Source: Treponema pectinovorum (GTDB taxonomy: Bacteria; Spirochaetota; Spirochaetia; Treponematales; Treponemataceae). Taken from it: a stretch of DNA of 64,000 nt. Location: positions 186,001 through 250,000 of the forward strand of contig NZ_UFQO01000004.1 in NCBI RefSeq assembly GCF_900497595.1, given 5' to 3'. Numbering within the stretch: position 1 is the stretch's first letter; every line of letters starts with the position of its first letter. Below, piece after piece: positions 43,660-50,734 of this stretch. The notes beneath the pieces are model-generated. The model was given only the letters and a program-made list of their open reading frames with translations, did no database searches and had not been told where the DNA came from. The translations under genes were made by a program, and so were the position numbers.

Positions 43660-44244
43660 ATGAACAATGAAGAACAATATCATTTATTAATCAAAGCGAG
43701 AAATTTTCATTATGATAATTTCAATAAATGGATGACTTTTTTTTATGTTGCAGTTGGGGCGATTTTTGTTGGATACTACAGCATTGTAGAAAAAACAGAA
43801 TTAAATTTCGAAAAAATAATAATTCTATCTATCGGATTGCTTGTGTCTATATTCTGGCATTGGTCATGTAAAGGATATTACTATTGGATTACCAATTTCA
43901 TACAATTAATTCAATTATATGAGGAAAAGATGCCTCCGATGAATCGTGTGTATTTTTGTATGGTAAATAAAGCGAGTAACAATAACTATTGTAACCCAGT
44001 ATCAGGGGCAAATATTTCAACATCGAAAATAACATTATTATTTTCTTTTATTGTGACATTTTCATGGAGCTTATTATTAACTAATAAAATAATACACATT
44101 AATAAACTAAATATAATCTGGGGTAAAATTAGCATTCTATTTTATTGTATTTCTTTTGTTATAACCTATATAATATTAGTATTAATACCTTACTTGTTCT
44201 TGCAAAGTGATATATCAAATTATCCAGAATTAAAAAACAGATAA
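43660..44244 (+). CDS. Cassette-encoded membrane protein (RipA-like?)
   Basis: 194 residues, four hydrophobic segments (about 25-40, 48-68, 127-145, 160-182). The N-terminal LIKARNFHYDNFNKWMTFFYV (starting about residue 9, described only by its key H-Y-N-x3-M-T-F-F-Y) recalls the RipA-family octameric membrane proteins that occur in mobile regions, but this is memory-based and unproven. AGGAG site before ATG. The stop lies at the edge of attC D. No enzymatic motif. Confidence 0.7.
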   Translation: MNNEEQYHLLIKARNFHYDNFNKWMTFFYVAVGAIFVGYYSIVEKTELNFEKIIILSIGLLVSIFWHWSCKGYYYWITNFIQLIQLYEEKMPPMNRVYFCMVNKASNNNYCNPVSGANISTSKITLLFSFIVTFSWSLLLTNKIIHINKLNIIWGKISILFYCISFVITYIILVLIPYLFLQSDISNYPELKNR

Positions 44245-44399
44245 CCTAACACCTGCTTCAACCTGACATTGCTATGGAAATTGCTTATGGCGCCTCGCCA
44301 CTTGCGCAGCTCCGCTTTTTTATGCAAATTTCGCGACAACTTTGCCGCCGGTATGCACGTCGACAAAACCACAAATACAGGTTAAGTGCCTCGTTAGGT
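44244..44399 (+). other. attC site D (long type)
   Basis: R'' ACCTAAC (44244-44250) and R' GTTAGGT (44393-44399). TGCTTCAACCTG pairs with CAGGTTAAGTG around an unpaired C. Length 156 bp with an internal TTGCCGCC...GGCGCCTCGCC-type structured centre. Confidence 0.85.
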
Positions 44400-44550
44400 T
44401 GACAACCAACGCCATTTATAAACAATTATCAAAAGACCTATCTATGGGAATTTGATATTTCAAGCATTCTATTGATTGAAAATGATTCCATAAATAAGTT
44501 TCAATATAAAAAATAATATACGGAGAAAAATTCTACTCGTTTTTTCCTTT

Positions 44551-44874
44551 TTACATTTTATTTAATTCGGCGATATAATTTAACCCGAAAATCTCAATCT
44601 CGTCTAATACTTTTTGAAACTGAGTTCCCAATTTACTCAAAGAGTATTCAACATGAGGCGGGACTTCGGCAAAGACTTTGCGGTCGATTAGTTTATCTTT
44701 TTCAAGCTGACGGAGCTGTCTTGTTAAAACAGTTCTAGTTGTTGTGGGCATTAATTTTTCGAGTTCATTAAACCTTTTTGTACCCGTACTCAGATGATAC
44801 AAAATTATAATCGCCCATTTTCCTTGCAATACTCTTTGAGTAGTAGCGAAGGGACACTTATCATAAATCGACAT
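44551..44874 (-). CDS. HxlR family transcriptional regulator
   Basis: 107 residues, winged helix. CPFATTQRVLQGKWAIIILYHL (start described by C-P and G-K-W), then RFNELEKLMPTTTRTVLTRQL recognition-helix region and EVPPHVEYSLSKLG wing are the HxlR pattern. Runs opposite to its neighbours in the array, divergent from an NTF2-like gene with a shared palindromic control region. The cysteine near the N-terminus may sense redox or electrophiles, as in some relatives. Confidence 0.9.
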   Translation of the reverse strand: MSIYDKCPFATTQRVLQGKWAIIILYHLSTGTKRFNELEKLMPTTTRTVLTRQLRQLEKDKLIDRKVFAEVPPHVEYSLSKLGTQFQKVLDEIEIFGLNYIAELNKM

Positions 44875-44884
44875 TATAAAAATC

Positions 44885-44987
44885 CTTCTTAAGTATTATA
44901 TTTGATACTATATATTATAAATATTCGTACTTATAAATTCAAGACTAAAGACTATAATGATACTTAAAGAAGTGAGAAACACTTCTC
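44885..44987. promoter_or_regulatory. Palindromic operator region between HxlR regulator and NTF2-like gene
   Basis: CTTCTTAAGTATTAT (44885-44899) and ATAATGATACTTAAAGAAG (44954-44972) are inverted copies. An inner AGTAT...ATACT pair lies at 44892-44909. AGAAGTG-AGAAA-CACTTCT (44969-44987) is a second perfect palindrome. Such symmetry between divergent genes is expected of an HxlR operator. Confidence 0.6.
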
Positions 44988-45008
44988 AATATTTACTGGA
45001 GAAATGTT

Positions 45009-45398
45009 ATGAAACATGAAGTAATGAAGGTCTTTGCTGCTTATCGAGATGCACTGGAAAAGGGTGATTTTGCGGGAGCTTTTGCAACTATGTCCGACAC
45101 TGTTGTATGGCACATTGGAGGGGAAAGTTCGCTTTCAAGTACGATTATAGGGAAACAAGCATTGGGTGAGCGTCTAGGAGAATTCGCAAAAAGGAGCGGC
45201 GGCACATTTAAAGTTATTACCAATTGGGCTGCGAGCAACGAGTGTTTTGTTGCTGCAAGTGTTATCTCCGTGGCACAGAGAGGAACTGATAAGCTAAATG
45301 ATCCGGGTATTGATTTATTCAAAATAGAAAATGGAAAGATACAAGAAGTATGGACTTTTGCCGAACAACAATCGGCAGAAGACAAATTTTGGGGTTAA
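45009..45398 (+). CDS. NTF2-like/SnoaL-type ketosteroid-isomerase fold protein
   Basis: 129 residues, one SnoaL/NTF2 fold: MKVFAAYRDALEKGDFAGAF, MSDTVVWHIGG, then a hydrophobic pocket region and KIENGKIQEVWTFAEQQ. These small proteins bind or isomerise hydrophobic compounds; several are induced with HxlR regulators. TGGAG before ATG. Probably the target of the neighbouring regulator. Part of the same cassette (between attC D and E). Confidence 0.8.
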   Translation: MKHEVMKVFAAYRDALEKGDFAGAFATMSDTVVWHIGGESSLSSTIIGKQALGERLGEFAKRSGGTFKVITNWAASNECFVAASVISVAQRGTDKLNDPGIDLFKIENGKIQEVWTFAEQQSAEDKFWG

Positions 45399-45452
45399 GA
45401 TAGAATTTTTCTGTGTTATAGATAATTCATCGTAGTAAAATAAATAAAAGGC

Positions 45453-45596
45453 ATCTAACACCCACTTCAACTCTGACATTTGTTTTGGCGTAAAACTTGC
45501 TTAATGTGCCTTTACGGCACCGCAAGTTTTGAGCCAGCTTTGCCGCTGCTATGCGCATCGGCAAAGCCACAAATGCAGGTTAAGCGGGTGTTATGT
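45453..45596 (+). other. attC site E (long type)
   Basis: R'' ATCTAAC (45453-45459) and R' GTTATGT (45590-45596). CACTTCAACTCTG pairs with CAGGTTAAGCG with bulges. 144 bp. Immediately behind is TTGCCC-ACT-GGGCAA (45600-45614). Confidence 0.85.
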
Positions 45597-45626
45597 GGAT
45601 TGCCCACTGGGCAACAGGATAGAAAA

Positions 45627-46242
45627 ATGAATAAAATCTGGGGATTTTTGCGAGAAACAACAGAGTTGGCTAAAAAAGTAGGAATAGATAAAGATACGGG
45701 CTTAATTAGGACAGGATTAGATGAATATTTGAAAATTATATTTCCAGAAACCAAAGATTGGCTGCATGATAAAGCATTTGGAGAATATAACGGACAAAAG
45801 TATAAAATAAGACCAGACTATCGAAGTGAAAATTTGAAATTAATCATTGAGTTTGATGGACTTCCTCATTATAAAAATCCTGCTGTGATAGAAAAAGATT
45901 ATATAAATCAAAAAGATATATGAAGATAATAGGTATAAAGTTGTAATAGTCCGGTACTTTATTCAACTTTCAAAGGAAGTTGTAGAAAAACTGTTTGGAG
46001 TTGAGGTACCAGACCTCTTGTTTGATGCAACAATTCCTTCATTAGGTATTAATGGACAACATTCTACTGCATATTTATGTCCTGCAGGAATCAGAATAAT
46101 GGTTAAAGAATTTCTTGATTATCCTGAACAATATCAAGTAAATCTTAAAGCTTTAAAAGATGCGAATAATCCGACCTTATCTGGAGTAGGCTTATTGGAG
46201 AAAGAAATGGAAAAATTAAAAAAAGAGGAAATTAATGATTGA
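45627..46242 (+). pseudogene. Frame-shifted DUF559/Vsr-like endonuclease gene
   Basis: First frame 45627-45923 contains KIRPDYRSENLKLIIEFDG and LPHYKNPAVIEKD, resembling a Vsr/DUF559 PD-(D/E)XK nuclease core (D-x-D...E-x-D). The frame then breaks near 45918 and resumes at 45919 as YEDNRYKVVIVRYFIQLSK, continuing to 46242. Joined, it would be about 205 residues. Defence or repair role is inferred. A sequencing error cannot be excluded. Confidence 0.65.
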
Positions 46243-46755
46243 AATAATAAAAGTTGTAACTCCAATACTAACAGCAATTGTAGGTCTTTTTACAAAAAAT
46301 TTTTTTTATCTCGTTCTATGAGAAAAACTGAAATTTTTAAACAAATTAGAAAAGAATATCTTGAGGATAAAATAATAGGATATTATTATTTCCAATCGTT
46401 CTTAGGGGTTTCTTTACCTAAAAATCAAGTTGATTTTATTTTAAATTCAGAAGAAGCTTATTCGATATTAAAGGTGATAAAAAATTCTAATGGTAAATAT
46501 ACATTTGATGGCAAGAAATTTAAGAGTAAAATAAACAAATTGCAATGCGTTTTTGCTTATACTGGATACTTTATTTCTTCACTTGTTTTAATGTTTTATT
46601 TATTATTTTATGGTGAAATACAAACGTATATAAGTTTAAAATTATATATACTATTTTTTATCTTCTTGTCTGCTATCTTTATGCCAATTTTAATAAGTAG
46701 TATAATTCGCATTTCAGAAATAAGGGATGTGCAACAATTAGAAAAATTTACATAA
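46235..46755 (+). pseudogene. Frame-shifted membrane protein gene of the same cassette
   Basis: ATG 46235 overlaps the previous stop (ATGATTGA). The first 22 residues form a hydrophobic segment (IKVVTPILTAIVGLF). The frame breaks in a T8 run (46300-46307) and continues from 46318 as MRKTEIFKQIRKEYLEDKII, with two further hydrophobic segments (YFISSLVLMFYLLFY; LYILFFIFLSAIFMPILI). No family recognised. Could be programmed or a homopolymer sequencing error. Confidence 0.55.
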
Positions 46756-46770
46756 AAAAGAAAAAGGTGT

Positions 46771-46839
46771 ACATAACACTCTTTTCAAAAGAGATAAGTT
46801 GCTGGGTAACTTGTGCTTAAGGAAAACTTTTATGTTGAC
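46771..46839 (+). other. Diverged attC site F
   Basis: ACATAAC (46771-46777) fits R''. The matching right box is TTTATGT (46829-46835) followed by TGACAACC, exactly as after R' of site D; the key G of GTT is T. Flanks pair only partly, so it may be inactive. Confidence 0.4.
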
Positions 46840-46867
46840 AACCTCATAGGCGTCAAGGAGCAAGCGT

Positions 46868-47604
46868 GTACTTATACAAAATTTTGAAAAAAAAGAATTA
46901 AGAAAAGCCTATGAAAATGGCAAAGTTAATGAAGTTTCAACGGGGAAATTTTATTCGGTTGCTTCTTCAAGTAGGTTTGCAGTTGCATCATTTTCAGAAA
47001 ATATAAATGGCATTATTTACCCTGCAAAAAGAATGAACATATATGGAAAAATTCAGAATGTGAATATAACTTTTGAAAAGGAATTACAGATAAATGACAT
47101 GCCTTCAAATCATTATCCGCAAATTGATTTAATGCTTGAGACTGTAGAAGATCTGCATTTTTTGAAGTAAAATGTCACGAAATATTTGATAATAATAAAG
47201 AAATAAAACTAAAACAAAAGTATAAAGATTCTAAATTTTTCAAAATGTTGTTTGCATCTTCTATTGATAATAATGATAAATTTATCAGAAAAAATGGGAA
47301 GTTTTTAACTTCTGCTGACTTTTCGTGCGTTTTAAATACACATCATTTTGATTTTAAACAGTTTCTCTGTCATTTGATGGGAACCCTTTGTTATCAAGAA
47401 TCTTGTAAAAAGAAAATTCATTTCTATTATTTATTTTATAAAAATGTAGAATACGAAAAAGTTGATTCAACTCTTTATTCAGAGCTGGAAATTGAATTAA
47501 AAGGCATTTTTGCGAAATTCGGAAGGTATTTTAGAAATATAGACTTTGGATATCTTTATAATGATAAATTTGATTTGCTGGAAAAAATAGAAAAGAACTC
47601 ATAA
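46868..47604 (+). pseudogene. Frame-shifted PD-(D/E)XK nuclease-like cassette gene
   Basis: First frame runs from about 46868 (no ATG; a GTG at 46866 with AAGGAG is out of frame by one) to TAA at 47168 and includes HYPQIDLMLETVEDLHF. The second frame resumes in a T6 run at 47158-47163 as FEVKCHEIFDNNKEIKLK and runs to 47604. Together QIDLMLE...FFEVKCHEIFD is a recognisable D-x(n)-E-x-K nuclease core seen in some PGN_0703-like endonucleases. Two lesions make it a pseudogene unless sequence errors occurred. Confidence 0.6.
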
Positions 47605-47703
47605 CACAGTTTTCAAAACTGATATTATGTTTTCGTGCAATGCAGTCAAAAAAATTGGTAGACAGATAAGGAGTGTCAATTCCAAATATTTTGCGTGTTA
47701 TCA
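47599..47703 (+). other. Candidate attC site G at the right end of the array
   Basis: TCATAAC (47599-47605) overlaps the stop of the preceding gene, and GTTATCA (47697-47703) is the right box. ATAACACAGTTTTCAAAA can pair with ATATTTTGCGTGTTAT in part. It shares CATAACAC.NTTTTCAAAA with site F. 105 bp. Confidence 0.5.
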
Positions 47704-47741
47704 TCTTTAGATTAACACCCATTTTTTATTAAAACGATATC

Positions 47742-47795
47742 TGCTTTTCTAAGCCGTGATATTCAATCACAGTCAACTTAGAAAAGCATTTTTTA
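47742..47795 (+). terminator. Terminator at the right border of the array
   Basis: TGCTTTTCTAAG (47742-47753) pairs perfectly with CTTAGAAAAGCA (47777-47788); an inner GTGAT-ATTCA-ATCAC extends the fold, followed by a T-run. It stops plus-strand transcription leaving the array. Confidence 0.75.
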
Positions 47796-47798
47796 CTT

Positions 47799-48728
47799 TT
47801 ATTTTTCCCAAAGTTTTTCTGGATAGTAGCCTGTTGCAATTTTTTTTGCGATTGCGTCTTTTACAACTTGCTTGTCTTGCGCGTAAGTCATTCCAAACCA
47901 GCTTTCTTCTGACTTAAACACTTTTATCTTTCCTTTGCCTTCTTTTATCAAAGAACTTGCGGCAACTGGTAAAAGTGCTTCTGCCTTTGGTTGAGTTAAT
48001 CCTGTTGCCTTAAAATCCTGCCAATAGCGTTCAAACTCCTTGAATGCCTGTGGTGTAAAACCAAACAAGTTCATGCTTACGGTTTCTTCGCCAGTAAGTG
48101 AATATTTTTTGTCGTCTAGCTCTGAAATTATTTCGTTCCCGCTAAAATCTTTGCCTGTGTAGTAGATCTTTGTGTTTTCTGTTATGGTCTTTAATTCTCC
48201 GTTTTCTACGGTGCAAATTCCACGGCTTACAGAACCATTGCGACTCATCGTTTTGCCTAGAATGTAGCCTACCATTGCGTGTTCTGTTGATGAGTTTTCT
48301 ATTGAAGAAAGATATTTGCCCAAAGTTTCAAAAGCTTGTCTTCCATAATAATCGTCTGCGTTTATAACTGCAAAAGGGCTATCCAATTCTTTTTGAGCAC
48401 ACAAAACTGCGTGCAAAGTCCCCCATGGTTTTGTTCTTCCTGATTTTTGTGCAAGTGCGTATTCTTCCGAAGTTAAAAGCGAGTCCTGCGATTGAAAAAC
48501 GTATTCTGCATTGAAATTTCGCGCAACTCTGTCAAACAGTTTTTCTCTAAAATCCTTTTCAATATCTTTTCTGATTATATAGACTACTTTTTTAAATCCG
48601 CTTTGCATTGCGTCGTATGCCGAATAGTCTAACAAGCATTCTCCGTTTTTTCCTACAGTATCAATCTGTTTTACTCCGCCGTATCGGCTTCCCATTCCTG
48701 CTGCGAGTACGAGTAAAGTTGGTTTCAT
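47799..48728 (-). CDS. Sugar-phosphate nucleotidyltransferase
   Basis: 309 residues from ATG 48728 (TTGGAG upstream); the 19-residue longer frame lacks family similarity. Nucleotide-binding LAAGMGSRYGGVKQID at the N-terminus, a central VINADDYYGRQAF and SMNLFGFTP indicate a GT-A nucleotidyltransferase related to glucose-1-phosphate uridylyl/thymidylyltransferases. The substrate is not clear; it lacks the exact GalU motif set. Monocistronic. Confidence 0.8.
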   Translation of the reverse strand: MKPTLLVLAAGMGSRYGGVKQIDTVGKNGECLLDYSAYDAMQSGFKKVVYIIRKDIEKDFREKLFDRVARNFNAEYVFQSQDSLLTSEEYALAQKSGRTKPWGTLHAVLCAQKELDSPFAVINADDYYGRQAFETLGKYLSSIENSSTEHAMVGYILGKTMSRNGSVSRGICTVENGELKTITENTKIYYTGKDFSGNEIISELDDKKYSLTGEETVSMNLFGFTPQAFKEFERYWQDFKATGLTQPKAEALLPVAASSLIKEGKGKIKVFKSEESWFGMTYAQDKQVVKDAIAKKIATGYYPEKLWEK

Positions 48729-48818
48729 ACAAAAATAACTCCAATAAATTTTATATTTGTTTTTGATATTTTTTAATCTTTTCAAAATCTTATCATTTTA
48801 AAAGGCGTTTATCAATTT

Positions 48819-49619
48819 TTAAGCTTTAGATTCGCTTTCTTTTTTAGATGGATTTATATCTTGGCTTTTTTCTTCTTGAATTGATGGCAGAGTCTTTTTT
48901 TTGTCTTCTTCGTTTTCTTCTGAATTTTGATTTTGATTGTTTGTGACGGCTTCCGCTTCTGTTTTCGCTTCTTCTTTTATTTCTTCAAGTTTTAGCTTTC
49001 CTTTTATCCGTAAGATTTCGTTTTTTAAACTTACTTTTAATTTTCCTGTATATTTTTTATTTGATTTTGGATCTGGCGTGTCGTTTTCTAAGGTGAGTTT
49101 TTCCCAATCTAAGCGCTCCGAATTTTTGGAGTCTGCATATTCGCTTTTTACGGTGAAAACGCCTTTATTATTTTGTGCAAAGGATTTAAAAATCAAAAAA
49201 GATTCTTCCAGCGAAAGAAAGCCCTCGTTATCCGATTGAATTTTATAAGCGTTGCCGCGATGTGTAAAACTCAAAGTTATTTTTTTGCCCGTTTGCTGAA
49301 CTTCTAATTCGTCTTTTTGTGCACTTTGCAATGGAGAAATTGCAAACAACAAAAGTGAATAAAGCCCTTTTGGTGCAAGATTTGAGTTTTTGTCGAAAAG
49401 GACTTTTCTAAGCTCGCCAGTTGAATATTTTTTTGACGCGCTTGTAATTGCATCAAAAGTGTCGCTCGTCTTTTTTCCGTCGACAATCCAAATTAGGTGA
49501 TTTTTTTTGTCGCTTTTTTGAGTGTTGAACCTAAAATCTATTTCTAAAGTTTGTGCAAAGAGATTTGTGTTTAAAGCAATTAAGATTGCAAGTACAAATA
49601 ATTTTATTTTGCGTTTCAT
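48819..49619 (-). CDS. Secreted hypothetical protein with charged C-terminal tail
   Basis: 266 residues; signal peptide about 1-22 ending NLFAQ. Mature part is a mixed alpha/beta region (about 25-200) and ends in a low-complexity Glu/Lys/Ser tail (about 215-266). No family recognised. TACAAT ends 7 nt before the ATG with TCGACA 16 nt upstream and no ribosome site, so leaderless. Confidence 0.7.
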   Translation of the reverse strand: MKRKIKLFVLAILIALNTNLFAQTLEIDFRFNTQKSDKKNHLIWIVDGKKTSDTFDAITSASKKYSTGELRKVLFDKNSNLAPKGLYSLLLFAISPLQSAQKDELEVQQTGKKITLSFTHRGNAYKIQSDNEGFLSLEESFLIFKSFAQNNKGVFTVKSEYADSKNSERLDWEKLTLENDTPDPKSNKKYTGKLKVSLKNEILRIKGKLKLEEIKEEAKTEAEAVTNNQNQNSEENEEDKKKTLPSIQEEKSQDINPSKKESESKA

Positions 49620-49626
49620 CGTTTTG

Positions 49627-49654
49627 ATTGTAGCGAAAAAAAATCAAATGTCGA
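49627..49654 (-). promoter_or_regulatory. Promoter of secreted hypothetical protein, leaderless type
   Basis: Minus strand TCGACA (49649-49654), 16-nt spacer, TACAAT (49627-49632), 7 nt to ATG. The -35 overlaps the edge of repeat copy 8. Confidence 0.5.
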
Positions 49655-49870
49655 GAGCTATGCAGAAGAGATTGTCATTTACGAAAAACTTCCGTGTTTT
49701 TCGTAAAAGGACAGTTTTTGGCAAAACTGTCAATGTCTCTTGTAACTGCACATCCTGTGCAGAAGAGATTGGAGGGGTGAGCGAAGCGAAAACAAACGAG
49801 GTGCGTTTGGTCGAAGGCGTTTAGCCGTAGCCCCGCAAAGCTCGGTTTTTGCTTTAGCAAAAATCTGCCC
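49653..49870. repeat. Dispersed palindromic element, copy 8
   Basis: TTACGAAAAAC...GTTTTTCGTAA hairpin with TTCC loop, GACAGTTTTTGGCAAAACTG, GCACATCCTGTGC, then GGAGGGGTGAGCG and GCAAAGCTCGGTTTTTGC arm. Same module order as copies 1 and 5. Confidence 0.65.
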
Positions 49871-49886
49871 TTCTCATAAAAAAAAG

Positions 49887-50588
49887 TTAAACTATTTTTT
49901 TTGACATCTTTCTTGCAAGGTACAAAAACGGTGTGTCTAAAAGGCTTGTTGCTATGTATATTGCATAGCCAGAGAGTATTATAGAAATTACGGTTTTTGC
50001 ATCGTAAGTGAACATAAATGCCAAAAGGTTAAAGATTACGATGTTAATCAATTGGCTTACGAGAGTTGAACCGTTGTTGCGCAGCCACAAAAATCGCTTT
50101 GAGTCACCAGTTTTTTTTGTAGTGAGATTCCATAAAAAGTGGTATGCCCAAACGTCGTAAAGTTCGCTGATTGCATAGGCTACAAGGCTTGCTATCATTA
50201 TGCGCGGTGTGTTTGAAAATACTGCTTTAATCGAAGCGGACATAAAGTCGTTTTCTGATGGTATGAATAAAAACCAACTTTGGCTTATTGCAATGAATGT
50301 GATATTTGTCGCAATGCCTAGCCATACGCATTTGTTTGCCTTTTTTTTGCCGTAAACTTCTGAAATTATATCGGTTACCAAAAAACTTGAAGCAAAAAGT
50401 ACGTTGCCTAAGGTTTGTTCCATTCCGAATGCGTTTACGAGTATTAATACTTCGATGTTTGCAGCGATGGTACAGATTACTGTCCACATGTAAAGACCTG
50501 TTTTTGCAAATAGTCTGAAAAACAGCAACACAGCGCCAAAGTATACAAATACTGACGCAATCAAAATCATTTCGTTTTGAAATAACAT
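49887..50588 (-). CDS. Queuosine-precursor transporter (YhhQ/VUT family)
   Basis: 233 residues, six membrane segments. FLVTDIISEVYGKKKANKCV and LWLRNNGSTLVSQLINIVIF, YDVWAYHFLWNLT match the YhhQ/VUT family, which imports preQ0/preQ1 or queuine. Transcribed divergently from thrA. A GC hairpin covers the ribosome-site region upstream, see findings. Confidence 0.88.
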   Translation of the reverse strand: MLFQNEMILIASVFVYFGAVLLFFRLFAKTGLYMWTVICTIAANIEVLILVNAFGMEQTLGNVLFASSFLVTDIISEVYGKKKANKCVWLGIATNITFIAISQSWFLFIPSENDFMSASIKAVFSNTPRIMIASLVAYAISELYDVWAYHFLWNLTTKKTGDSKRFLWLRNNGSTLVSQLINIVIFNLLAFMFTYDAKTVISIILSGYAIYIATSLLDTPFLYLARKMSKKIV

Positions 50589-50597
50589 AAAAATTCT

Positions 50598-50625
50598 CCC
50601 TTACCGGTAATGCAGGCCGGCGGTT
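50598..50625 (-). promoter_or_regulatory. Leader hairpin over the ribosome site of the queuosine-precursor transporter
   Basis: In the 5' leader (minus strand) GCCGG pairs with CCGGT around CCTGCATTA, directly before AAGGGAGAA. The loop CCT could reach the AGGG. A regulatory role is suggested by the gene's function, but the known preQ1 riboswitch consensus is not met. Confidence 0.35.
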
Positions 50626-50640
50626 TAGTATGATTTGCAA

Positions 50641-50668
50641 AGTATAGCGATTTTCCAAAAATATTCAA
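50641..50668 (-). promoter_or_regulatory. Promoter of the queuosine-precursor transporter
   Basis: Minus strand TTGAAT (50663-50668), 16-nt spacer, TATACT (50641-50646). It is back to back with the thrA promoter. Confidence 0.6.
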
Positions 50669-50673
50669 ATTTA

Positions 50674-50702
50674 TTGTAAGAGGGTGGGCATTTCACTATA
50701 CT
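50674..50702 (+). promoter_or_regulatory. Promoter of the thrA operon
   Basis: TTGTAA (50674-50679), 17-nt spacer, TATACT (50697-50702); ATG is 33 nt downstream with GAGG between. No attenuator peptide seen. Confidence 0.65.
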
Positions 50703-50734
50703 GAACTGGTTTATAAACGGCAAATGAGGTTTTT

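Larger units (their letters stand above)
38090..47703 (+). mobile_element. Integron-type gene-cassette array without integrase (CALIN-like)
   Basis: About 9.6 kb containing at least five convincing attC sites (A-E at 40045, 40753, 43479, 44244, 45453) and three weaker ones (38090, 46771, 47599), each located between genes or ORFs, most often directly at the 3' end of a gene. Cassettes are small, mostly plus-strand and unrelated to each other. No tyrosine recombinase frame with IntI features is seen in the window, so the array either depends on an integrase elsewhere or is stranded. It is flanked by deoD and a nucleotidyltransferase gene. Confidence 0.75.

Noticed and set aside
45041-45385. 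114-residue ORF antisense to the NTF2-like gene
   Set aside because: Mirror of a well-supported gene; composition is typical of an antisense shadow.
50598-50640. Known preQ1 riboswitch ahead of the queuosine-precursor transporter
   Set aside because: The A-rich tail and conserved core of preQ1-I and the long stem set of preQ1-II are missing; only a simple hairpin is supported.
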